Below, one piece after another: positions 22,501-34,986 of a DNA stretch of 64,000 nucleotides (its first letter is position 1; each line of letters begins with the position of its first letter). The stretch is from Fasciolopsis buskii. Its lineage: Eukaryota; Platyhelminthes; Trematoda; Plagiorchiida; Fasciolidae. Location: contig LUCM01005922.1 of NCBI GenBank assembly GCA_008360955.1, positions 1 through 64,000 of the forward strand. Direction: 5' to 3'. A model generated the notes under the pieces. That model was not told where the DNA came from, ran no database searches, and saw only the letters and a program-made list of their open reading frames with translations. Made by a program: the position numbers and the translations under genes.

Positions 22501-25500
22501 TGGATTCTGTCCAGATCGAGGTTACATCTACCAAATTTTCACCCTTCGTCGGTTGCTTGAAATGTGCCACACACCGACTCCCGACAGTTGCAATTTTTCT
22601 CTAATTGAAAGGTGCCCTCGATTCAGTGAACAGAATAGCGGTATTCAGTGCTTCTCACCGGAATGATGTGTCTAGAGTGTTCATGAATCTTTTTCAAGCA
22701 TCGTACCTGGATGACTGTGATCCCATGAGGGTATATAGGAAGCTACGGAGTTCATTCGAAATGACTAGCGATGTCCGACATGGGTCTCCCATCTATCCAT
22801 TCTTGTTCAAATCCTTCATGGATGGTTGCTTTGACGGGTTTTCAGGACGTAGGTATCGAACCAGCAAATGGTGAAAAGCTGTGTCCTAGATTACACAGAT
22901 GATATCATGTCCCTGTTCGTATATGCAATCCACGGGCAACGTACATTATCCACATTAACAAAGGCTGAGCTTCACTCGGTATGTGTTTTGTACTTTTAAG
23001 ACGAAAAGTGACGTTACAAGAGTGGACAACTGTAGTTCCGAACTTGATGCATTATGGGAGGAACTAACAACTGCTGACCGTTTCACTTACCTCGGCAGCT
23101 GCGTGGTGAAGGATGATAGCTTGATAATAGAAATGAGCATCCATATATCCAAAACTGGGGCGGCATGTACTGTTTTAAATCACTTGTGGCGTCGGCCTAC
23201 TATTTCATTGAAATTGAAAGGTCGTCTATGTTGTGCCGCAGTGCACTCAGTTCTGTTGTATGAATGCTAGACTTGGATTATTCGTGTCAGAGATTTTTGT
23301 TGCTTGGAGGTTTCCCATCATCGATTTCTGTGTAGTATCGCCTGGATTGGATGGAATAATCGTGTGAGTAATGTTGAGGTTGGAAATGCAATATCAGGTG
23401 ACGGCTCTGAGAACATTTTTATCCCTACGCCTGATGCTTAGTAGACCACGTTGGTGGGATTACTTGTTACGTATGGCGAACACTCGTCCATCCGAGCGTG
23501 TCCTATTTTGCGTTCCTTCCATTGAGTGGGAAAAACAAAGTGGTGATCGATAGATGGCTTGGGAGCGTGGGATGAGAAAATGTATGGAGAATTTAGATAA
23601 AATTTGGTGGCTTAAGTCTTCCTGGTTGAAGTCCAAAAGACCTGTCAACTAGCTGGCTGGAAACTGAAAGGTGTGCAAGCGAACCGTGAGTAGTGGCAAT
23701 TACGTTGTCACTTCCTGTCGAATCAGAATGACTGAAGATGTGTGTCTGTACAGTTGGACTATATTTCGTACGTTGGCTGCTACTGTTTTCCCTTCTTCTT
23801 TCCCCTTGTGTATTGATTCTTAAACAACGTGTAAATGTTGAAGAGCAGCAATCAATGAGGATTTCCCTGCTGATATTGACTTCTTGACTTCCCGAACCGA
23901 GACTTCCAATTTATGTGGTTGAAGATTCGGTTCCCATCTTTTAGTCACCATTTTGTACCTTTTTGATTTATTATCGTTAAACATTTAAAACACTGACTTC
24001 GCCAGAACCCGGCTGCAGAACTACCATTTTTGATGGTCTATGCGCGCATGGCAAAGATTGGTTATTACACTCATCTAATACTTCGACCACGAGACATGAA
24101 GCAGATGCTTTCGCTATGATCAACAACCGTTGTCGACTACTTGACCTCAATGCACGAATCCCCGATCGTCTTGGCGATCACGTACGAAATCCTCACCTCA
24201 TTCTTGCACTCATTCCTTTATAATTCTCTAGCATCAATGCCCTGTCTCCACTGTGCTCATCGGACCATTGCCTCGTCTTATTTCCCACTTGTTATTCTCG
24301 GAATGTCTGCTGCTTTGTACCTGGTATTTGTCTGTTTGTTTCTAGTATTACTGGAACTTTCCTTCAAGGCTTGCATCTCTCAACTCCACATTTCTCCAAA
24401 TCTGGCAAACCACGATCTTCCGAGTGATGTAACCACAGTTGCAACCGTACCGCTAGTCTGAAGAACATTGCGTACCTCCGTTGGGGCCACTAACCCAGCC
24501 AAATACCTCGAAATCGCTTTGTGCAAATTAGGAACAAATGCTTACTCACCATCCGTTTGCAATCCGTTTATTATCCGGTGAATAAATCAATGCAAACTGG
24601 TTGTCCGTATATAGGGAAGCTACTTGGAACGGCCAGCATATTCACTTCAGCAGTTTCGCGCCGCTTAAGGTAAAACGAAACCTGGTACATTGCCTAGTTA
24701 ATAGGGTACGGAAAATCTGTACTTAAGATACTATGGAGAAGGAGCTTCCTTTCGGCAGAACGGCTCTCCTGAGAGAGAAAACCATGGGGCTTGGTTACAC
24801 AGGAATGATTAAAACTATCACCAGTGCTGTGTGTTCACACTTGGTTGATTCCAAAAACGTAGTGAATGCTACTGAAGCGTTTAGAATAGGTTATCAAAGC
24901 TGGTGAAGTCCCGGGTCTTGCCTACAGCTGAGGCCATATGCATCCGTCTTTACGATCACCCGTTGTGCGCCTAGAAGCAGTTCGTGCATACACTGAAGCT
25001 CCCCTGGCCCACTCGGCACCCCCGAAAACCTATCGAATCCCTACAGGTCATGGGGTGAATGGCATCCCCCAACCTATAATTTTGACCACCCGTTTCACTC
25101 ACACACACCCATAACAGTAGACTATTTTGACTACTAGAACGGTAACCTATCATCCCCCTTTCATTTGCAGTAAATCATATATAGTGTTAGGTAATGGCAT
25201 GATTACGAACAACTGAAAACGAGCTTGTTCGTCACACTGTTGTTTTTCAAAAATCCAAACGTAAATAAAAGAAATGAATCATTATTTTAGGATGTTTTCT
25301 CCCAGCAAAATGAGGGACTATTGACAAAAAGTAACTAGATTGTTCATTTGTTTAATTATTTAGCATAATAGGAGTCATTAGATGACATAAATGTGGTCAC
25401 GGTAAGCTGAAAAATGGTTAAAAAATGGTAGGTATCGTACACTACCTTGATATTATCATAGGATGCTCTAAATACAATACTGATTACATTGTATGCAAAA

Positions 25501-28500
25501 CTGATCTGCCGAGTTCGATATTCGTACCAAACCGATCAATCCTTATGTGTTAGGGGCAGTTTTGATTGAACAAAGAGATACACGAATGAACTTCTAATGC
25601 GTCTGTGTTGAACCATCTACCGAGTGCAATTTTAGATACGTGTTTTTATACGTGCAAAGAACCATAACTGTGCTTATCAGTTCACTCATTGTACTCCGAT
25701 CGGATATTCAATTGATACTATCGGAAAGCTCAGTTATTTGGAGCGCACTCGAGTTGAAAGAACAGCTACGTGGGGAAAGGCCCCATCTAAGTTTTTCAGA
25801 AAGATTGCGACAACAAGAGATTTAGCCGAACTTAGGCATACAGTTAAATTTTCCTCAAGTCTATAAAAATTCAAGCGTAGTGGTGACGTAAAGAACACTT
25901 CCTGCCTCACCAACCGCATATCGATTTCCTTAATTTAGACTGGTGATAGGAGCTCGTGAGAGGAACACAGCGTTTGGTAGTTTGGCATTAGTCAGGGTTC
26001 ACAATATGTTCCCATCCGGTTGAGATTCGTAAACCTGCCGAGTTCGCACATGTGACCATTCGTTAGCCATGTAAGTCTAGTCGCTCTGACCAATTGATAT
26101 TAAATGCAGAGATCTTAATGAATGATGTGACTTATTTTTTACTTCTTCGACAGTTCTGGCTGCTCATGGTTCTTTTTCCAGAGAAATGGGATACAACAGA
26201 TAGTGGAGAATGTTAAACTGACTCCCATGGCATGTTCGTTTTCTGCTAGGCGAGAGATAGTAACACTTGACGCTGGTCTCTTTTCATTCGCGTGGAAGTC
26301 AGCATGGCTGGTATTTTTTAATGCGCTTGGGATATTGCGTTTTCACACGACCAGTGTAAGTAATGCTGTCAGTGTAGTTAAACCAATGCACAGTCATTTA
26401 TGGGATCAACAGTTTTGCAGTTTATCCCTTTCCTGACATCCGATGGCTAGTGTCTTTAAAAGCGAACAACTAATTTTGACGGCATTAAACCTGGAAGATC
26501 GAAAAATTCGACTAATCCGTTTGCCTGCAATGTCATATTTGGCGGGCAAATTTATGCCTTTGCTTCTGTCATCCGTAGCCCTTGGTTTCTACATTGGTTT
26601 GTGTCAGTGAAACTCTCGGGGTGACCGTTTTTCTGCTAAAATACTATGAATAGTGATTTACTCTGTCTCCGCTATTTCGTCTTACCCCACGTGTTACATA
26701 ACCTACCAGGTTGTTTATGATCTAAAGAACCGACGCAAGATTCACATTGCGCTTCCCACTTCAGTTTGCCATGTATTCTTCTTTGGCATGAAATGTCTGC
26801 ACAATCGTTTGGAAATGCGGACTACGAGAGGAGCCGACCGTTTTCCTGGGCATTAACAGTAAATTTGACCGCCGACATTGGTGAGTCAGATCATGTCAAA
26901 AGTGCTAAGTTGGCGTTTTCATCGGCACGAACAGATTATACTATCCGCTTTCCTTTAACGGTGGCGGAAGTGATTTATATCTGGGCCCACCTGGTGTTGT
27001 TCGAAACCAGTCGCATGAATTTCGGCTAAGATCAATCGTAATGGAAACCGCTTTGGAAGCCCGTCTGTCTGCCTATAGTACCTGTTGGGAAAAACGAACG
27101 GCAAATTAAACGTAGATGGGAACAAAAGTTCTTTCAGATGTTTTGTCAGGACTCCGGTTGTGGCTTCTTCCTGCAATGGTTTCTATTAGAAGATCGTTGG
27201 CAGAAGTTGGATCACATCAAATGAATACGTCTTTTCTTCGCATCCTTGATAGGTTAAACATGGAAATAAATCTTCCAGTAGGTATCTCATTATAATTTGA
27301 CTTTCCCACCCATCAATCAGTTGCTTGGTAGGCCGAATTACTAACTGAAACAACCGATTTGAGCGGTAGAACATGCTTGTGAACTTATGATAAGCCATAA
27401 AGTTGCGATATTTTTAACCCTATTGGTTTGGAATTTCTGTATAGTTTTAGTGGTATATAATATTCGTCTTAGAGTCACTTCAATGCTGAGGTTATTTAGC
27501 TTTCATTTATTTCTGAGTTATCGTTTTGTGGGTATCAGAAAACAGTTTGATTGATCATTGCGAGTTGCTAGAACATTTCTCGTGTCCTCCGGCTTCGATG
27601 CCGCTACTCCTGACCGCCTCTGTGGTTTGCTAAAAAGGATTCGACGACCATGTTGTAGCCCCCTGATGGCTTCCAGATGCTATTTGTTTTAACGTTCCGC
27701 GGCTGTGGTTTTCCGAAGGATGACTAAGTTAGCTTATTGATGTTAAGAATAATTTGAACTGTTCAGTGTTTGCTGCTCACCTTTTTACGCTAACTTGATT
27801 GGTTGGTTGTCCCATCATGTTCTCCAGTGATAATTTTATATCAGTTTGCATTGATTTATTCACCGGATAATAAAATTTAGGATAAACTGATACCATTTCT
27901 ATATGGTGTGGACGAATTCTGCATTCGAGATATTCTGAAAATATGGTTTGTTTGTCTGAATGCAGTGAATGCATTTTCTGTGATAAGTTCCTGATGTTGT
28001 TTGAACCGTCTAAAAGCAACTTTTTATCTTCATTTATTCAACTTGCGCCTGGGTGAATTTTATAAAAAAAGAAAAGACCAGTCTTTGAGTCCCAACTTCT
28101 GTATAAACTACCTCATTTGTCCTGATGAATAGGATTGGCATTTGTTTGACCAGACAATCACTCATCAGTCCTCTACAACTACACATAACAATGCGCGTGT
28201 TGGACGAAGAAGTCACTAGAAGCACATACTTGTCGAATATTTTTGCTCTGCTTTGGGCCTGTACAAGTTTTGTTTTTTCCAGTAGTTGACAAAACACGTT
28301 TCCATTTTAAGTCGTGCTTCACTAAAACCCCGGATACCCATTGTTAACACGATCAAAATTTACTCTCATTCTGCTTTTCGGTGTAAATAATTGTTTCGAC
28401 TTCGAGCCCTGACAATTCACGAGAATTATTATCTTTCCGTCGAACCTTGGCAGATTTTTAGTCGGGCCCGGACTTATTTATCGTTCGGGGATTGATTCGG

Positions 28501-31500
28501 CGTACTTACTGACAGTTTGTTTGTGTGCAAGGAGACAAAAAAGGGATCTTCAGAAACTGTATGAAGCAGTATTCCTAACAGCGTAAATTAGTAAACTGGT
28601 TCCAACAATTTTTTTGCGAATTAGTCGCTGGAAACAGAACCGTGCAGTAAATATCGAACAGCACTTGGTTCGCTAGTGAATAAAATGTGAAGCGAATCTA
28701 GGTAGCTTTGGTCAGCATTTTGTAACAAAATCAAGTTAGTAGGCTAAACAGTGTCAGCTAAATGCTTCCGAGTCACATGTATTCTCCACGCATGAAAGTC
28801 TATGAATGGAGCTGAGAAGGGATCCCCTTTCACAAGTATGGGAAAACTGTCTCTATTCTTAGCTACTTTCTCGGTGCACCATTGGAGTCAGCGAAAATCA
28901 CCCGGAAACAGGTAACATGATCATTGATTTAATGGAAAAATGTTGTCAAATTATTTTATTGCAAATGATATCCAGTCGGTAATTTTTCATAGTTCCATTT
29001 CGCTGGTATGAAAGACAAATAAGTGAATTCAGTACGAATTACCATGTGCATAACGAGTTAGTGTTTGTCTCTTATCCCTTCATCCGTGCGAAATCAACAA
29101 GATCAAGCGAGACGATGCTACAGTTTTGATGCAGGAACGTGACTTGTTAGATCTAAGCGTTTGAATACTGGTGATTAAATATGCATGCGCAAAGCCAACG
29201 GTACTTGTTTGCCTGGTTACGGGTGTATCGCGTGATCAGATTCGTTCACATGCGATTCGCCTTCTGTTGCACAAAACCAAAACACAATTCGTCCTGATGA
29301 TTGCATACCAGGACTATAGCTACATTAAAACGGAATCACGTTGTCTAGTTTTGATATGCGCTAGTCACAAAATGTTAGGGCAAATAGATAACTTGGTTTG
29401 TATTCAACGCTTTTGGTTCCGTGCGACAGTGATTTATAGATGTACCATAGCGTTGGTCTGAACCGTTTTTTAAGCATTTTTATTGGCATTGGAATTGTGA
29501 ACTGCACTGACTTCCCTAACCTGTCAATCTGGTCAGCAGAGACACGATTTCGTCGAAATAATATAAACAAAGTTGTGCTGTAAATCTTCCCATGTATGCC
29601 CGGTTAAACATGATTTCATCTATGCTCTTAAAGTGGAATCATTCCATCCTTTCTATTGAGTACTTATCGTGTTTGTGCGGTGGAGTAATCATAAATCATG
29701 TGCTCACATGTATCATATGCTTCCCGGGAGAGAGGAATGGGGAGAAGATTGTCACCTTGAATGCTGGTATGCTACAAATAACATATAGGCATTAGGCAAC
29801 CACACTATTCTTTAGTGAATAGCTTTTACAGTTCAGTATACCGGTCCTCTGGTTATTTGGCCTTATGGTATTTTCCGTTTTTGTGCATTACGGATCGGAC
29901 AAATGCAGTACACATAATTGGATAGATAGCTGTTCCCGTGTGCTGCTTAAATACATCATACAGACTATGGTTAGTTCAGGCGAATTGTTATAATCCGCAA
30001 ATACTAGGGAATTTCCATACATCCAGATCGTTTTAGAAATTTTATGAAAACAAGAACAGGCATCGTCGCATGACAGGTTAAATCCAACCGTTTTACGTTA
30101 TTTTCTCAAATCTATTGAAACATTCCGATGAAAGGTCAGGAAGAACAATGGAAAGTCTTTAGAAAACCAATTAACTCTATTCCGTCAAGTTACATAGACT
30201 GTCAGAAGTGACTGTTTTTTCAAGAATTGAGTAGATGGAAGAAGTGCGGATTGCATTCACTGATTTGGTGCATGGTGATAAGGCCAGACTGCTGACAAAG
30301 TGCATTCACTTACAAAGGTCAGGTTTGTGACGTCGATTTTCCACAGCCCCTGTAAACCTTAATATCTTACAGTCTCCTGACCTTGTGTTTTATCATTCAA
30401 AGTGTTTGATTTACACTGTCACAGACTTTGCTGCCCAGTATGTGAAGGGGTATCGAATTGGGGAGAATCTTTAAACCGTCTGTCAATGAGCGTTTTGGGA
30501 TGTTCTGAGATTACAGTGAACAGCTGCCTCCCAGTTCTTCCGATGTACTTGCTGCCGCAAGTGCGTTGCAAACTGTATTTACAAGATGAGTTAACTACAG
30601 TTTCCGGCTTTTCCAAATTTTATTCAACCCAACCCAGTACATTCTTAACAAAGTATCTTAGACAATTCTTGAAAGTTTTACCGTTTGAGTCCCGTTTGAA
30701 TAGTAACGCGTTGGAAACATCATCGTCCTCGGTCCTAATTGCCATCGCCATGCCACGCTGCGCCATGGAAATGTCGATATATGTTCCTTTCAAAAAGTAA
30801 GTGTACGTCCTTGGCGCACAATAGTGGAGAGTTACGAAGATGATGAGGTGGCTTTTTAAGATTCCCGGAATGTGTGGATGCAACCACTACTGTCTCCTCA
30901 ACAGAGCGTTAGTAAATAAAGAGCACAGAATGAGGAGCGATGTGCTGGTCGGAAAAATTCGTCCTTTATTTTGTCCACAAATTCCAATGAATCTTTTAAA
31001 CCATGTGGTGCGAATTTGCGTCTGAGGCTGAGGCTACGGCAATAGGACCTCTTCAAACGGTTAGAATTTGCCAACCAACTGGACTTACACTTGTACGTTT
31101 TCCACCAAGTCCCAAGTAAATGCACCACTCCCATCAGTCTAGACCGGGGAAGCTGATGATCTGTAACTGTCCCTGTGATTTGATCTAGTCAAGTGAATAC
31201 GTTGCCGAAAAACTAAGCATCGTTCTTCCCGACACCTCACATGAATTTTCTTTAAGAGCTGAGATAATGGAAAACGGTATTAGAAAACCTGTTTTATCTT
31301 TCATACTCACGGTCCACGGAACTGGGCAGGAGAACAACGACGGTGTTTTGTCTGATGTAGGAGGAACGAAGAAGGCAATCCGATGACCCAGGCCAGCAAT
31401 CACCACCATATTGGACATAATATCAGAAGTGACCGAGTCTTGAGTCATCAACGGTGGGATGCGGATAGATCCTCGACGCGGAATTTTCGGCATTGCACCA

Positions 31501-34500
31501 AGCGCTTTAACTGGAAAAGATGTCAGAGGTATTTGGGAGATGTAGGCAGTCTACTTCTGGGATAAGAAGATACGGTTCAGACGGCAAACAGAATGAATGT
31601 TCAAAGTCGGCTTAAATGCGATCCCCTCTACTCCAACGGACACCGGCGAGATTGAACCGAGAAATTAGCTCTATGGAGATGTTTACTGTCCGAAGGGATT
31701 TTTATTGGTGAAATCCATGTCAAAGCCCAGACATTATTTTCATCTGAAGGAATGACTTACAGTCCGAAGTATGTCGCAAAAGGAGGATCTTCTTTTGTAC
31801 ATTTTAACCTATTTTATTTGCAGATTGTGCTAAGCAGGTGGTTTCGTAATTTGAGAGCTATGCACCACGGCTTACAGCCAGATGCTAACAGCTTACTGCA
31901 AGGCCCGATTGCAAAAATGCGGTGCAGGTCTCTTGACTTACGGAATATATCGTAGGTAGTGATAATAGCATATAAAAGAAAAGACACTAAAGGTTTCCCA
32001 AAACAATTTAAAAGTTTCAATAAAAGCGATTAAATCAAAGCCATTATTGCATCAATTGCCGTTATGATAATTATTTGTTACTGGCAGCTCAGAGAGTAGC
32101 AGATTTTCAAGCCGAGACGTTATTTGTGGCTTATGCACATAGGCGAATTCAAACGTAGCCGTCCGCAAAACAATGAACACGATTAGGATCACTAAATTTT
32201 GTGAAATCCTGGTGTTAAGGTGACGATTTTATTATCATTATGTAGTGCTAGCATTTATGGTTTTGCTGGTACAATGAGCTACTACCTTACCTCAGTAGGC
32301 TTTGTCCATTGTCAACGTCTAAACAAGATGTATGTGTGTGTGTATGTGTGTGTGTGTTTACGGCCTTATGCGAGGTCCGATGACGTAAAAGAAAGTGGTA
32401 CAGAGCTAGAAACTCATGGATAATTCGGGATATTACCGATTGCTTTTTGCAAATCACAGTCGAATGTTCTCTTTATGTCTACAGATCTCGAACACTGAAT
32501 CTGTGGGTACATTTAGTCTTCGATGAAGTTTTATTTTTTGATTGCTTTTTGCCTACTGACAGTTACCTTCCCTAAGCGACCCGATCATCGTATTGATGAG
32601 GGAGCCTCAACAATGGCGTCATACATAAATGCCTCAGGTGTGTAAACTGTGCATATGGAAACAGGTTACTCCTACCGCATTTGAAAAGATTCCAAACGAA
32701 TAACCATTTTCTCTTCTTTATGGAGTGGCTGCACTGACTAATTCGGACGTCATTTTTCAGACAGGTGTGACAAGATTACTTGACTCGACTGTAGACACGG
32801 ATCTTCAATCGACAGAATTTAGCCAACATTTTTGACAGAAAAAACTCAATTAAACTCCGTTCAACACTGTTCGCCCAGTTCTCATGGCCCGCATTCATTG
32901 ATGCCGTCTGTACTAGTATTCAGCACGGTATCAGAAGAAACACAGTCGATGAATAGTTAGCTCATATTATTTGTTGATGCCCTGAAGCTTTTTTTCTATT
33001 CATATCTTGTGGCACTCCAAGTTGAGTTTCCATAAAAGAGTTTTTATTCAAGAGTATTTCGCCAAACTAGGGCAATTTGAGAGAGGAAAAACCTATCGCG
33101 AAAATATATTGGTTGATCTAGTATTTCTAAAAGTCCAGAGTCCAACCTTTAATCGATGCTGCTTGCCCGGTGGCGAAAAAACCGAAAAAAATTATCTGTT
33201 TAATACACGAAAATTTTTTAGCCTTACCTTGCATTGGGGATTCAACAGGGTAAGGTGGTGACGGGTAAGGACCTGACATGGGGAGAGCATAATCTGGGTG
33301 ATAACTGATCATTAGCACGATTTTCATTCAATAATAAAAACAATGAATGATTTTCCTGAGCCTGATCACCAGCCTGCTGTTATTCATTTGTTAAACTTGA
33401 TTAGTTTAAACAAAAAAATAACGCAGTATGATGAAGGCTGAAGCGTGGTCTGCATAAATTCGAAGGAACAATCGTTAATACTTATGCTTAAATTTTTCAC
33501 GGTCAAAAAACTGGAAGATGATTTAAGCAAGCAAACACTAGACTGTAAAAACTTTCCAGTCCTGTACTGTCATAACAATGTGTATAAAAATTTGGATTGC
33601 AAAATTATCCCCTGGCAATCTGTGATAGGGTCATTGGAAATTCTGTTGGTCTTAGTATCCAACTCTGCGACTAATCGATCAGACCATAAGTGACACTTAA
33701 ACGATTGAAACCGGAATAAATATGCTCGCATTTACCTAACATGAATGTCGTTTTTAGAAATGCCGGATGGAGATCGTGGATTCACTTGCCGCTTTTAATC
33801 AAAGATATTGAAAAATCCAGATTTAAAATGAGTCTCATGAATGTTGGGGAAAAAATCCGAAAATGTTTGGGGAATTCTCAACTATTAGCTGCGTTCTGTT
33901 TTCCAGAGTGAGCATTTTTGCTCTTGGCGTTAGAAATGTTTGCCCGAGAAATAACAAACTGCCTCCAGTGAAACAATTTTATGGCTTGAGCCTTTATCCT
34001 ATCAATCGATAATTAACCTAGCTGTCCGGTGGGTCACCTAACTGAACGACGGCATTATTAGGTTAGAAGAGGGTATCCATTATTCATGAAGTTCAAATTT
34101 CTAATGGCCACTTTTTAACTGCACCGTGTGATTTGACAAAACGGCATTAAAAACGAAACCAGCGTCACTTATTGATGCACCAAGACCAGAACATCTGGAC
34201 CGATAGGAATCTGCATAGAAAAAGATTGTGTACTAGTTCAGAAGAAAACTTCCGAATTGGCAGCGATTCCTACTGAGTGACTGACGTCAGTGCTGACGTG
34301 TGCATGACACGCCTTATATCGATTATTTCGGTGTGGATATCGATACCACGGCCCAGTGCCATAACAGTACTCCTATAAATTGGTGATCCTTCGCCGTGCA
34401 AATCAGTGACGGATAGGTGCAACATCATATGGTGAAGTTCAACAAGCCGCTCAGAACCCGCCCGGTAGTGTGATGGCCATTGTGTTTGACTCAGAATCGT

Positions 34501-34943
34501 TCGCTCCGGGTTCGTGTCCCAGTTCAGGCGCGGTGGGTATGCACTGCTGATGATTCCTAGCAAGGATGAAACAGCTGTAAATGGTTTCTTAATGGTCAGT
34601 GGAGCGATCATATTACGTGGTGAACTATTTCATGAAAACGTCAAATTCTTTTTAATTCACATTCATTCGGTATAAAGGGACTTTCAGAAGGCCTAACTGG
34701 ACCAAGTGTTTGCACGAAACCCTGACTTAACTTTAAATTATATAACTGAGTTGTCCAGCTTTGAGCAGAAGCCCCGTGATGAGGATAACAAAACGAAACA
34801 GCGATGACGATGACGACAATACTGATGGTGCTGACAATGGTGATGAGGATGATGACGATCCGTTGGTCCTAGCTAGTGATGATGACGACTCGGATGATAT
34901 TACTGTTGCTGCTGATGACGTGAGGCTAATAATAACGGTCGGG

Positions 34944-34986
<43 letters not shown>

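Larger units (their letters stand above)
24311..30400. other. TRPM intron, largely unassigned
   Basis: Several frames of 60-110 codons occur on both strands (for example minus 27777-28019 and 28034-28297) but none is recognisable. A 33-bp string at 24567-24599 recurs inverted at 27842-27874. The expected Y.PP.YT-type TRPM linker exon was looked for and not found. Confidence 0.3.
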
